Part shown: positions 33,296 to 41,936 of the stretch, one piece after another
How positions within the stretch are numbered: the stretch's first letter is position 1
How the letters are laid out: each line of letters opens with the position of its first letter
From: Bacillus sp. DTU_2020_1000418_1_SI_GHA_SEK_038
Lineage (GTDB): Bacteria > Bacillota > Bacilli > Bacillales > Cytobacillaceae
Length of the DNA stretch: 64,000 bases
Reading direction: 5' to 3'
Assembly: GCF_032341175.1 (NCBI RefSeq)
Contig: NZ_CP135435.1
Span: 1,302,001 to 1,366,000, forward strand
Notes under the pieces: generated by a model
The model's input: the letters and a program-made list of their open reading frames with translations, nothing else
The model's database searches: none
Told to the model about the DNA's origin: nothing
Position numbers and translations under genes: made by a program

Positions 33296-35052
33296 CGATT
33301 ATTTTGTTTGAACGTTTGGGACTACTTCTTATTATTGCATTTGTGATGACACGGACCCCTGGTTTCAGGTCATTGGTGTACCGCAATTATAGTGTGAAGA
33401 TGTCGATCGTTCATGCATTGGTGTTTGGCTTATTTGGAATAGCAAGTACGGTTACTGGGATTGTCATACATGAGGATGGAGTCATCAGTCATCAGTTAGT
33501 TATTTTTCCAGTAGAGGATCATCACTTAATTGTTAGCTTAAGCCTTGTTGCGATTGTGATTGCCGGTTTATTAGGTGGGCCGACACTTGGTTTTTGGGCA
33601 GGGGTTATTACTGGAATCCATCTGCTATTTGTTGGTGGTGTTGGGGGAGTGGCGAATAGCCTTGTCAATCCTATTTCAGGTTTACTGGCAGGGTTAACAG
33701 CAAGGTTTTTTTCCAACGAACGTGTTATCTCTCCATTGAAGGCCCTATTTATTGGGGTTTTTCCTCCAGTTTTACATATGCAATTATTACTCATTATGTA
33801 CACAGATCGGCTAGATATGATTACACTTGTCAATACGATTGGCTTACCACTTGTATTATCGAATAGTACAGCGATTGCAATTTTTACAGCGATGATCGGA
33901 ATTGTTTTACGAGAACAAGAAAATGAGGCAGCGCTAGCATCGAAACAAGCATTAACCATTGCTAAAGAGGCACTTCCTTTTTTAAAAAAAGACTCTCCTA
34001 TTGACGTTGCGAATGGCTTAGCAAAATTATTATATAGTCGCCTGAGGCTTGCTGCAGTTTCCATTACAGATCAAAAGGAGGTCTTAGCCCATAAAGGATT
34101 GGGTGAAGAGCATCATCTTTTTGGTGATTCAATTACGGCACATCCAGCACAAAAGTCGATTAATTTGAAAAAAATTCAGGTTACACACGTGAAATCAGAT
34201 TTAATGTGTACTCATAAAAATTGCAGCCTAGAGGCAGCTATTTTCATTCCAATAATAGAAGATGATCATGTAACGTATCTTATTGCTTTCTATTTCCGTA
34301 AAGCAGAGCATATTTCTCCTGTTGAAATGATGATGGCACAAGGGCTAGGACAATTTATTTCAGACCAATTGAACATGCTTGGGGCGGAAAAACTAAAGGC
34401 ACATATCCGAGATGCAGAGTTAAGGAATTTACAAGCACAAATCAATCCGCACTTTTTGTTTAATACTCTTCAATTAATTGCTGGTTTGTTTCGGGAAAAT
34501 CCATTGAAGGCTCGTCTCTTAACACTGCAATTAGCAAGTTATATGAGGTTTAATTTACGTTTAGTATCGAAATCATTGGTTGAACTTGAAAAAGAGTGTG
34601 ACCATGCTGAAGCCTATACTTCTATTATTCAAGAACGATTTAAAGGAAGATTACAAATTGATTTTATAAAGCCAGCTGATCTTTCAAATATTTATATTCC
34701 GCCATCGAGCATTCAGCCATTGATTGAAAATTCGGTTCAACATGGTTTAAAGAATGTAACAGATGGTGCAAAGATTGAAATTATAATAGAAAAAGAGAAT
34801 GGGAGGCTTGCCGTTCAAGTTCGGGATAACGGCAGCGGTTTTCCTAAACATATTTTACCGATAGTAAGTCTGCAACCATTAGTAAGTCATAATAATGGTG
34901 GGACAGGTATTTATAATGTGAACCAACGATTAGTCCATTTATTAGGAGATTCGGCGAGATTGCATATTCGAAATTTGTCCCAAGGGGGAAGTGAAGTGAA
35001 GTTTTCGATTCCAATTTCAAATCAATTTGAAGAGGAGCAGGTGATGGGATGA
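33283..35052 (+). CDS. LytS-type sensor histidine kinase (5TMR-GAF-HisKA)
   Basis: A 589-residue kinase with an N-terminal 5TMR_LYT membrane domain (about 1-185). A GAF-like domain (about 215-355) contains a CTHKNC pair of Cys. The LytS-family phosphoacceptor motif AQINPHFLFNTL lies near residue 390, and the HATPase has NSVQHGLKN and DNGSGFP. It overlaps the upstream symporter by 13 nt and the downstream regulator by ATGA. The position inside the transporter operon suggests it senses the transported acid or its metabolic effect. Confidence 0.92.
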   Translation: MESLTIILFERLGLLLIIAFVMTRTPGFRSLVYRNYSVKMSIVHALVFGLFGIASTVTGIVIHEDGVISHQLVIFPVEDHHLIVSLSLVAIVIAGLLGGPTLGFWAGVITGIHLLFVGGVGGVANSLVNPISGLLAGLTARFFSNERVISPLKALFIGVFPPVLHMQLLLIMYTDRLDMITLVNTIGLPLVLSNSTAIAIFTAMIGIVLREQENEAALASKQALTIAKEALPFLKKDSPIDVANGLAKLLYSRLRLAAVSITDQKEVLAHKGLGEEHHLFGDSITAHPAQKSINLKKIQVTHVKSDLMCTHKNCSLEAAIFIPIIEDDHVTYLIAFYFRKAEHISPVEMMMAQGLGQFISDQLNMLGAEKLKAHIRDAELRNLQAQINPHFLFNTLQLIAGLFRENPLKARLLTLQLASYMRFNLRLVSKSLVELEKECDHAEAYTSIIQERFKGRLQIDFIKPADLSNIYIPPSSIQPLIENSVQHGLKNVTDGAKIEIIIEKENGRLAVQVRDNGSGFPKHILPIVSLQPLVSHNNGGTGIYNVNQRLVHLLGDSARLHIRNLSQGGSEVKFSIPISNQFEEEQVMG

Positions 35053-35801
35053 ATATTCATGCGATGATAGCTGAAGATGAAATGATGGCAAGAAAGGAAT
35101 TGCTCTATTTATTGAAAGAAGAGAAGGGAGTGATCCTTACTCCACACGCGGAGACGGGTGAACAATTAATTGAGTTATATTCTGAACATCGGCCGGATGT
35201 TATTTTTCTTGACGTAGAGATGCCAGGTTTAACAGGAATCGAGGCAGCCCGATTTATTTTGAAACAGGAGACAGCCAGGATTCCTTTATTTGTGTTCACT
35301 ACTGCATATGATGAGTATGCAATGGATGCTTTTGAAGTAGAAGCGGTTGACTACTTATTAAAACCATATGACGAGACGAGATTTCGAAGGACAATGAACC
35401 GCATTCGCAAAAGTATGATGAACCGAAAGAATAGTAGTGAAGCAACTGAAAAAAAGGTACAAACTATTGTATCAAAGATGTTAATTGATGACGGAGAACG
35501 TATGGTTGTTGTCTCACCTGATTCCATTTACTACGCTGTCCCAAATAAACGATTTTTAGAGATTCATACCGAAGATAAGGTCATTATGAGTCGGATGACT
35601 TTACAAGATTTAGAGGATCAGTTGGCAGGTCATTTATTTTTCCGAGCACATCGCAGTTATTTAGTAAATCTAAATCACGTTTTAGAAATAACCCCATGGT
35701 TTAACGGAACAAGCAATTTAACTCTAAAAGATAAAAATCGAACAAAAATCCCTGTAAGTCGTTCTGCGAGTAAAACCATTTTTGAAATCTTTAAAGGATA
35801 A
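35049..35801 (+). CDS. LytTR-family response regulator
   Basis: A 250-residue regulator. The receiver domain (about 1-120) has phosphoacceptor Asp in VIFLDVEMPG near residue 57, and Lys in YLLKPYDE. The C-terminal LytTR DNA-binding domain (about 150-248) has FFRAHRSYLVNLNHV. It starts inside the kinase stop codon (ATGA). Three direct repeats just downstream (35823-35876), in front of the next transporter, fit LytTR recognition and are the likely target. Confidence 0.93.
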   Translation: MNIHAMIAEDEMMARKELLYLLKEEKGVILTPHAETGEQLIELYSEHRPDVIFLDVEMPGLTGIEAARFILKQETARIPLFVFTTAYDEYAMDAFEVEAVDYLLKPYDETRFRRTMNRIRKSMMNRKNSSEATEKKVQTIVSKMLIDDGERMVVVSPDSIYYAVPNKRFLEIHTEDKVIMSRMTLQDLEDQLAGHLFFRAHRSYLVNLNHVLEITPWFNGTSNLTLKDKNRTKIPVSRSASKTIFEIFKG

Positions 35802-35822
35802 GTTCAATACGCCAGGATTTAC

Positions 35823-35894
35823 AACCATTCACCAGTCATACATAACCATTCACCCTGTGTTTTCAACCGTTCATCCATTTTCTATTTATATAAT
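35823..35894 (+). promoter_or_regulatory. LytTR-type triple direct repeat and promoter
   Basis: AACCATTCACC (35823), AACCATTCACC (35844) and AACCGTTCATCC (35865) occur at exact 21-bp steps, two helical turns apart. The third contains ACCGTTCAT, matching the LytTR consensus [TA][AC][CA]GTTN[AG][TG], and lies where a -35 would be. TATAAT at 35889-35894 is the -10. This suggests activation of the following transporter operon. Confidence 0.85.
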
Positions 35895-35939
35895 ATTCCA
35901 AATATATATAATTATCTATAAATTGGAGGAAGGGGATGG

Positions 35940-36269
35940 TTGATTTTGGCTCAAAGGGAATTAATTACTGAGAAAAGTGTAGATTATGTAAAGGTTGAAA
36001 GCAGTCAACAGTTTAAACAATTTTTGAGCAAAAAGAATAAATTTTTAGTACCGATGACCGTGTTTTTTATGATTTTTTACTTTTTATTGCCAATTTTCAC
36101 CTCTTACACAACATTTTTAAATACCCCAGCAATTGGAGATATTTCTTGGACATGGATTTTTGCGGTTTCTCAGTTTGTCATGGTTTGGGTATTAAGTGCA
36201 ATCTATGTAAAAAAAGCAGGTTCCTTTGATAAAGAAGCCGAACAAATCATTTATGAGCAGTTAAACTAA
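35940..36269 (+). CDS. DUF485 membrane protein, symporter partner (copy 2)
   Basis: A DUF485 protein of up to 109 residues with two hydrophobic segments (about 36-57 and 70-92) and a longer, polar N terminus than copy 1. It starts at TTG 35940 or TTG 35946; GGAGGAAGGGG lies upstream of both. It precedes the symporter by 13 nt and stands behind the LytTR-type repeats. Confidence 0.85.
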   Translation: MILAQRELITEKSVDYVKVESSQQFKQFLSKKNKFLVPMTVFFMIFYFLLPIFTSYTTFLNTPAIGDISWTWIFAVSQFVMVWVLSAIYVKKAGSFDKEAEQIIYEQLN

Positions 36270-36282
36270 GGGGGAATGGCAG

Positions 36283-37818
36283 ATGGATCCGATTGTAGTT
36301 GTTCTTTTTCTCGCAATCGTTATTCTTACGTTAGTTATCACCTATATTGCAGCAAAACAAACAAAATCCACTGGAGATTTTTATACGGCAGGTGGGGGAT
36401 TAACAGGATGGCAGAATGGATTAGCAATAGCTGGTGATTATTTATCGGCTGCATCCTTCCTTGGTATTGCAGGAATGATTGCTTTGCAAGGGTTTGACGG
36501 ATTTTTCTATAGTATCGGATTTTTGATTGCTTATTTAGTTGTATTGTTGTTAGTTGCAGAGCCTTTGCGTAACCTCGGTAAATATACGTTAGCGGATATG
36601 ATTAATTCTCGCTTTGATGCAAAAAAAGTAAGAGGGGCGGCTGCTCTTAGTACGATTACCATCGTTCTTTTCTACATGATTGCACAACTTGTTGGTGCTG
36701 GTGCACTTATACAGCTTTTGTTCGAGATCCCTTATTGGATAGCGGTGTTAATTGTTGGTGTTATGATGACGATTTACGTCTTATTCGGTGGCATGATCGC
36801 TACGAGTTGGGTACAGATTACAAAGGCTGTACTTCTGATGGCAGGAATGGTTATTATCTCCTTCATGGTATTAATGAAATTTAACTTTAATATAGGGGCC
36901 ATGTTTACAGAAGTAAAAACGGCAACTAGTCATGGTGCAGATTATTTAAATCCAGGAATCAAATATAAAAATCCTTTAGGAACGCTTTCATTAATGCTTG
37001 CCTTAGTGCTTGGAACAGCTGGACTTCCACACATTCTGATGCGCTTTTTCACGGTAAAAGATGCAAAAACTGCCAGAACCTCGGTTATTACAGCAACTTG
37101 GACAATTGGAATTTTTTATATTTTAACATTATTCCTTGGCTTCGGGGCTGCCATTTATGTTGGTGAAAGTGAAATTCTTGCGGCAAATAAAGGCGGAAAT
37201 ATGGCGGCACCTCTACTAGCTGAGGCAATCGGCGGGAACATCTTATTTGCTTTCATTTCAGCGGTTGCATTTGCGACAATCTTAGCGGTGGTCGCTGGTC
37301 TCGTGCTATCAGGAGCATCTGCATTTGCCCATGATATTTATGGACAAATTATAAAAAAAGGAAAGATAACAGAGAAAGAGCAGATGCTAGCTGCACGCTA
37401 TGCAGCATTAGGTGTTTCTGTTGTATCTATTCTATTATCATTAGGTGCTCAATACTTAAACGTAGCCTTCCTAGTTTCTTTAGCATTTTGTATCGCCGCA
37501 AGTGCGAATTTACCAGTAATTTTATATACAGTATATTGGAAGCGCTTTAATACATCAGGTGCAGTTTGGGGAGTTTTTTCCGGGTTGATCTCAGCATTAG
37601 TGTTAGTATCAATAAGTCCCAGCGTGTTCTCACCAGTTGAAGGGGCCGCTCTATTTGTAGGGAATCCAATTTTTCCATTCGATAATCCTGCACTTGTTAG
37701 TGTGCCATTAGGCTTTCTCGGTGGTTATCTTGGAACTATTTTCTCGAAAGAAAATGATTATAAACGCTATGCTGAAGTTGCTGTACGAGCGCATACAGGC
37801 TATAAAAATGCCGAATGA
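36283..37818 (+). CDS. ActP-like cation/organic-acid SSS symporter (copy 2)
   Basis: A 511-residue paralogue of the symporter at 31742, with the same NGLAIAGDYLSAASFLGI and AFATILAVVAGLVLSGAS motifs and about 13 hydrophobic segments. AGGGGGAATGGC precedes the ATG. As it stands behind the LytTR repeats, this copy is probably the inducible one, and the first copy is co-transcribed with the sensor genes. Confidence 0.9.
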   Translation: MDPIVVVLFLAIVILTLVITYIAAKQTKSTGDFYTAGGGLTGWQNGLAIAGDYLSAASFLGIAGMIALQGFDGFFYSIGFLIAYLVVLLLVAEPLRNLGKYTLADMINSRFDAKKVRGAAALSTITIVLFYMIAQLVGAGALIQLLFEIPYWIAVLIVGVMMTIYVLFGGMIATSWVQITKAVLLMAGMVIISFMVLMKFNFNIGAMFTEVKTATSHGADYLNPGIKYKNPLGTLSLMLALVLGTAGLPHILMRFFTVKDAKTARTSVITATWTIGIFYILTLFLGFGAAIYVGESEILAANKGGNMAAPLLAEAIGGNILFAFISAVAFATILAVVAGLVLSGASAFAHDIYGQIIKKGKITEKEQMLAARYAALGVSVVSILLSLGAQYLNVAFLVSLAFCIAASANLPVILYTVYWKRFNTSGAVWGVFSGLISALVLVSISPSVFSPVEGAALFVGNPIFPFDNPALVSVPLGFLGGYLGTIFSKENDYKRYAEVAVRAHTGYKNAE

Positions 37819-37903
37819 ATGTACATTAAAAAACACTTAATTGAATAGACATGGGGAGAAAGTAAAAGTAGGAAAAGCAGATTGTTTAGGGGGTTGAGAT
37901 GGA

Positions 37904-39628
37904 TTGGTAATGAACAAAGAAACAAGTGTCGAAGAAAAAGCAACAAAATATCCACAACTGCCACATGGGGGAAAATTAGTTAATCGTGTTTTAACTGGAG
38001 AAGAACGAGACCGAGCACTGGAACGGGCAAATCAGCTTCCATTTATAATGGTCGATTTAGAGGCTGTCATAACGCTCGAAATGATTGCTACAGGTGTGCT
38101 ATCTCCTAATGAAGGGTTTATGAATGAAGCGGACTATAAATCAGTATTAATAGAAGGGCGCCTAGCAAATGGACTTGTTTGGCCTGTGCCGCTGAGCTTC
38201 GCACCTGTTGGTGACAGAAATAAGCATGTGATTCAATCTCTATCTGTAGGAGATGAGGTCGCATTAGTGGATGAATCGAAGGAACCGGTAGCTATATTAA
38301 AATTAGAAGATATTTTCGAATATGACCGAAACTTCCGCGCTCAGCAACTCTTTGGTACGACTGACCGCAGTCATCCTGGTGTTGATTCTATTTATCGAAG
38401 AATGGGGGATACTGCATTAGGCGGACCGATTCAGTTACTTCGCCGTGTCCATTGGGGGCCATTTGAAAAAATACGGATCGAACCGAAAGATACATGGAAA
38501 CTCTTTTATGAAGAGAAAAAATTTAAATCGGTTGCTGGCTTTATTACAGGTGCAAATCCATTACATCGCGGTCACGAATATATTCATCGCAATGCACTTG
38601 AGGAAATGGATGGATTATTTGTACAGCCATTAGTTGAGATGGCAAAGCGTGAATATACGAGACATGAATTCCGTATGTTATCCTATCAGGCTGTGCTTGA
38701 TACTTATTATCCAAAGGAGAGAACCATTCTTTCACCATTGCGTGTGACCTATATTTTTGCGGGTCCTCGTGAAGCTGTTCTCCATGCACTCATTATGAAA
38801 AATTACGGCTGTACCCATGCTTTAATTGGTCGAGATCATGCGGGTGTTGGTGATTATTATGATAAATATGCAAGTCACACGATTTTTGATAAGTTTACGA
38901 AAGAGGAGCTAGGGATTGATATTCGGTTATTTCATGAGGTGTTTTATTGCACGCGCTGTGATAACCCAGCAACAGAACAAACATGTCCACACGATGATCG
39001 CTATCGAATCAATATTTCTGGAACAGGGATCCGTGAGTTGCTGCGGTATGGCGTTTTACCACCGAAGGAAATTGTAAGACCGGAATCTGCCCGTATTGCC
39101 ATGCAAGGTGTACAGCCTAAAGGTGTCGATGAGGAAGGGCTTGCAATTGCACCTGTTGGAAAAACGATAAAGTCTATTTTTCCTTATTATCTGCATTCTA
39201 AGGGAATTGGTGGTTCCAAACGCAAGCGACCTTTAGTGGTGGATGAACTAACGATAGAAGATTTAGAAGCAGCCATTAAGGATATACGTGAAAATGCGGA
39301 CCGAGTGTATAAGGAGATCTTTGAAGAATTCAGTTATGTAACAGATCACCTTCGTTCCGTCCAGCCGGAGTGGGTTTCGGAAGCTAGAGAATCGATATAT
39401 CGTCAACAAGAAATGGTTGTAGAAAACTTGAAAGAAAAAGTAGATAGAGCAATGGAAAAAGCGTCAGATGAATTTTTGTATCAGGATAAATCAGAAGCTG
39501 AGCGCGAACTAGAAGTAGCGAACAGGATATTAGAAGATATTCCTGCTGCTTTGCGCAAAGTGGATATTGAATACCGAACATGGAATCCTCTGCCATATAG
39601 GCGGTATAGGGGGAGTGATGAGGAATAG
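37904..39628 (+). CDS. sat: Sulfate adenylyltransferase (ATP sulfurylase) with C-terminal extension
   Basis: Sat makes adenosine 5'-phosphosulfate from ATP and sulfate. The catalytic core (about residues 15-395) has QQLFGTTDRSHPGV, QPLV, the nucleotide motif NPLHRGHE and GRDHAGVG, plus a CTRCDN...CPH cluster near 345. The product is 574 residues, about 190 longer than B. subtilis Sat. The extra C-terminal part (about 430-574) is acidic and helical, possibly coiled coil, and I recognise no APS-kinase motif in it. Start could be TTG 37904 or ATG 37910. No other sulfate-assimilation gene is adjacent. Confidence 0.88.
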   Translation: MVMNKETSVEEKATKYPQLPHGGKLVNRVLTGEERDRALERANQLPFIMVDLEAVITLEMIATGVLSPNEGFMNEADYKSVLIEGRLANGLVWPVPLSFAPVGDRNKHVIQSLSVGDEVALVDESKEPVAILKLEDIFEYDRNFRAQQLFGTTDRSHPGVDSIYRRMGDTALGGPIQLLRRVHWGPFEKIRIEPKDTWKLFYEEKKFKSVAGFITGANPLHRGHEYIHRNALEEMDGLFVQPLVEMAKREYTRHEFRMLSYQAVLDTYYPKERTILSPLRVTYIFAGPREAVLHALIMKNYGCTHALIGRDHAGVGDYYDKYASHTIFDKFTKEELGIDIRLFHEVFYCTRCDNPATEQTCPHDDRYRINISGTGIRELLRYGVLPPKEIVRPESARIAMQGVQPKGVDEEGLAIAPVGKTIKSIFPYYLHSKGIGGSKRKRPLVVDELTIEDLEAAIKDIRENADRVYKEIFEEFSYVTDHLRSVQPEWVSEARESIYRQQEMVVENLKEKVDRAMEKASDEFLYQDKSEAERELEVANRILEDIPAALRKVDIEYRTWNPLPYRRYRGSDEE

Positions 39629-39658
39629 ATTGTTAGAATAAAATGGTTTGGATCTATG

Positions 39659-39693
39659 AATGACCTGTCCAATAATGGATGGGTCATTTTTTA
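39659..39693 (+). terminator. Terminator after sat
   Basis: AATGACC...TCC pairs with GGA...GGGTCATT, followed by six T. Confidence 0.88.
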
Positions 39694-39741
39694 TGGTTTT
39701 GAAACCTTTTTATAAAATTCACACTTTTATAAAAACCCCTA

Positions 39742-39791
39742 TTGACTCTATACTTTATTTGTTATATGGTTAATTACATAAGTAACTAACC
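39742..39791 (+). promoter_or_regulatory. Promoter and operator of the GntR-ABC operon
   Basis: A -35 TTGACT (39742-39747) and a -10 near TATGGT (39765-39770) lead into the inverted repeat GGTTAATTAC-N4-GTAACTAACC (39768-39791), with one mismatch. The site overlaps the transcription start and is the likely operator of the adjacent GntR regulator. Confidence 0.75.
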
Positions 39792-39808
39792 AATGTGGTG
39801 GTGAGGAT

Positions 39809-40192
39809 ATGAAACAGTTAATTGACGATGGTCGGCCTATATTTCTGCAAATTATGGAACGGATTGAGGATGACATTATTGAAGGTGGGTTGGCGGAAGA
39901 ATCACAGGTTCCATCGACAAATCAGTTTGCCGCATTTTACAAAATTAATCCTGCAACTGCAGCGAAAGGTGTTAATTTATTAGTGGATGAAGGTATTTTA
40001 TATAAAAAGCGGGGGATTGGGATGTTTGTTGCAGAGGGAGCACGTGAAAAGGTCATTAACAAACGAAAAGAACAGTTTTTTGAACAGTATATCATCACGA
40101 TGATCCATGAAGCGAAGAAGTTAGGCATTACGGCAGATCAGCTGACAGATATGGTTGGAAAGGGGATGATTAGGAATGAAAAGGATAGTTGA
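39809..40192 (+). CDS. GntR/YtrA-family transcriptional repressor
   Basis: A 127-residue protein with an N-terminal winged helix (about 8-75, QVPSTNQFAAFYKINPATAAK being the recognition region) and a short helical tail. This is the YtrA subfamily, which lacks a large effector domain. YtrA-type regulators repress their own ABC operon. The gene overlaps the next by 17 nt, and a palindromic operator lies just upstream. Confidence 0.9.
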   Translation: MKQLIDDGRPIFLQIMERIEDDIIEGGLAEESQVPSTNQFAAFYKINPATAAKGVNLLVDEGILYKKRGIGMFVAEGAREKVINKRKEQFFEQYIITMIHEAKKLGITADQLTDMVGKGMIRNEKDS

Positions 40193-41072
40193 GGTTAAAC
40201 AACTTGCTAAGTCATATAGAGAATTTAAGGCGCTCGATGATATAACATTTACGATTGAGGAAAATAAAATTTACGGATTACTTGGAAGAAATGGTGCTGG
40301 CAAAACAACTCTAATGAAATTGTTAACTGCTCAAGAGTTTCCTACGAAAGGTGAAATAAAAGTATTTGGTGAAACCCCTGAGGAAAACAGGAGAGTATTA
40401 AGTCAAATATGTTTTATTAAAGAAAGTCAAAAGTATCCGGATAATTTCAGCGTTCATGATATTTTAAAAGTTTCAAAATCCCTATTTCCAAATTGGGATG
40501 AGGAGTTTGCCTACTCCTTAGTTAAAGATTTCAATCTCCCTTTAATAAGAAAGCCAAAAAAACTATCAAGGGGGATGCACTCAGCAGTTGGGGTTGTCAT
40601 CGGCCTTGCTAGTCGAGCACCGATAACGATATTTGATGAACCATATTTAGGACTTGATGCAGTTTCAAGAGGAATATTTTATGACAAATTGATGGAGGAT
40701 TACTCGGAATATCCTCGTACCGTCATATTATCAACTCATTTAATTGACGAGGTAAGTAATTTACTTGAACATATTTTAGTTATTGACAAAGGTCGATTAA
40801 TCATAAATGATGAAGCGGAAAATTTACGAGGTATTGCCTATACGGTGACTGGGCAAGCAGCGAGAGTAGAAGCGTTTGTGAAAAACAAGGAAGTCATCCA
40901 TCGAGAGCCTTTTGGCGGATTGCTTTCTGCTACAGTTATGCAAAATAAGAACAGTATGGATTGCATTCAAGCAGAAGCTAGCGGACTTGAAATATCGACA
41001 GTTTCCTTACAGCAATTGGTTGTTCATATGACAAAAGGAAAATCTACTCATGAAGGAGCGATTGCCCAATGA
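40176..41072 (+). CDS. ABC transporter ATP-binding protein (YtrB-like)
   Basis: A 298-residue ATPase with Walker A GRNGAGKT (about 36-43), a Q-loop region, an unusual signature LSRGMHS in place of LSGGQ, Walker B ITIFDEP and the switch His in LSTHLIDEV. The altered signature is common in YtrB/BcrA-like exporters. It overlaps both neighbours (17 nt and ATGA), so it is translationally coupled. The substrate is unknown. Confidence 0.9.
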   Translation: MKRIVEVKQLAKSYREFKALDDITFTIEENKIYGLLGRNGAGKTTLMKLLTAQEFPTKGEIKVFGETPEENRRVLSQICFIKESQKYPDNFSVHDILKVSKSLFPNWDEEFAYSLVKDFNLPLIRKPKKLSRGMHSAVGVVIGLASRAPITIFDEPYLGLDAVSRGIFYDKLMEDYSEYPRTVILSTHLIDEVSNLLEHILVIDKGRLIINDEAENLRGIAYTVTGQAARVEAFVKNKEVIHREPFGGLLSATVMQNKNSMDCIQAEASGLEISTVSLQQLVVHMTKGKSTHEGAIAQ

Positions 41073-41752
41073 ATATTCAAAGTGTGGTAAAGATGCACTC
41101 TAGAGATAAATGGGCGTGGTTTTTTATTCCGAATATTATTCTCTTTTCAGTATTCCTTTTAAATTTTATCGTCAGCCTGCTTATTTCAAGTGATGAAAAA
41201 ATGTATACTGGAGGAGTCTCGTACATTTTTTTCTATATGCTAGTCATGGGGATCATTATTGTTGTGCAAACATATCCTTATGCAATCGGAATGTCAATTA
41301 GAAGAACGGATTACTTTTTCGGCACTGTCGTTATGGGTGTCGCTGTAAATATATTGTATGGAATAATGTTAGTTCTCCTAGCGGCAATAGAAAATGCAAC
41401 AAATGGGTGGGGAGAAAGGGTCCATTTCTTTCACTTTCCCTATTTGAATGATGGGACACTTTTGGAACAATTGATAGTATATATTATCCTGCTTATTAAT
41501 TTATTTTGTATCGGATTACTAATATCCAGCACAGCTCGTCGCTTTGGTGCAAAAGGCCTCGTTATAGCGATAATTTCTTTATTATTAATTTCAAGTGTTG
41601 CCGCACTTTTTGTGACTTATTATGGTGTTTGGATGGATATTTTTCAATGGTTCGTACAGTTTACTGCTGTTCAAATTGCATATTGGCTCATTCTTCCAAC
41701 TTTATTATATATGATGCTCTCATATGCGCTATTGAAAAGAGCAACTGTTTAA
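41069..41752 (+). CDS. ABC transporter membrane subunit
   Basis: A 227-residue membrane protein with about six hydrophobic segments (near 18-40, 55-75, 90-112, 137-157, 165-187, 200-220). It overlaps the ATPase stop by ATGA, so it is the permease partner of that ATPase. There is no recognisable substrate motif. Confidence 0.85.
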   Translation: MNIQSVVKMHSRDKWAWFFIPNIILFSVFLLNFIVSLLISSDEKMYTGGVSYIFFYMLVMGIIIVVQTYPYAIGMSIRRTDYFFGTVVMGVAVNILYGIMLVLLAAIENATNGWGERVHFFHFPYLNDGTLLEQLIVYIILLINLFCIGLLISSTARRFGAKGLVIAIISLLLISSVAALFVTYYGVWMDIFQWFVQFTAVQIAYWLILPTLLYMMLSYALLKRATV

Positions 41753-41850
41753 TTGTTTGTTAACTTCAAGTATTCAAGTAAAAAAGGCTTGTTACAGGCT
41801 GTGTTACATTGGGTGTGCGTTTAACTATACTAGATAAATGCTGTTAATCA

Positions 41851-41893
41851 AAAAGGGGAAGGAAGAATTCAGAATTCTATTTTTCCTTCCTCT
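41851..41893 (-). terminator. Terminator after the DUF3231 gene
   Basis: On the minus strand GGAAGGAA pairs with TTCCTTCC and is followed by CCTTTTTG. Confidence 0.75.
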
Positions 41894-41936
41894 AGTACGA
41901 AAGCAGCATGTGATTAGAACTGCTAATTAATTCCTG

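Noticed and set aside
33522..34064. 180-codon minus-strand frame inside lytS
   Set aside because: It is a shadow of the kinase coding frame, which has full domain support.
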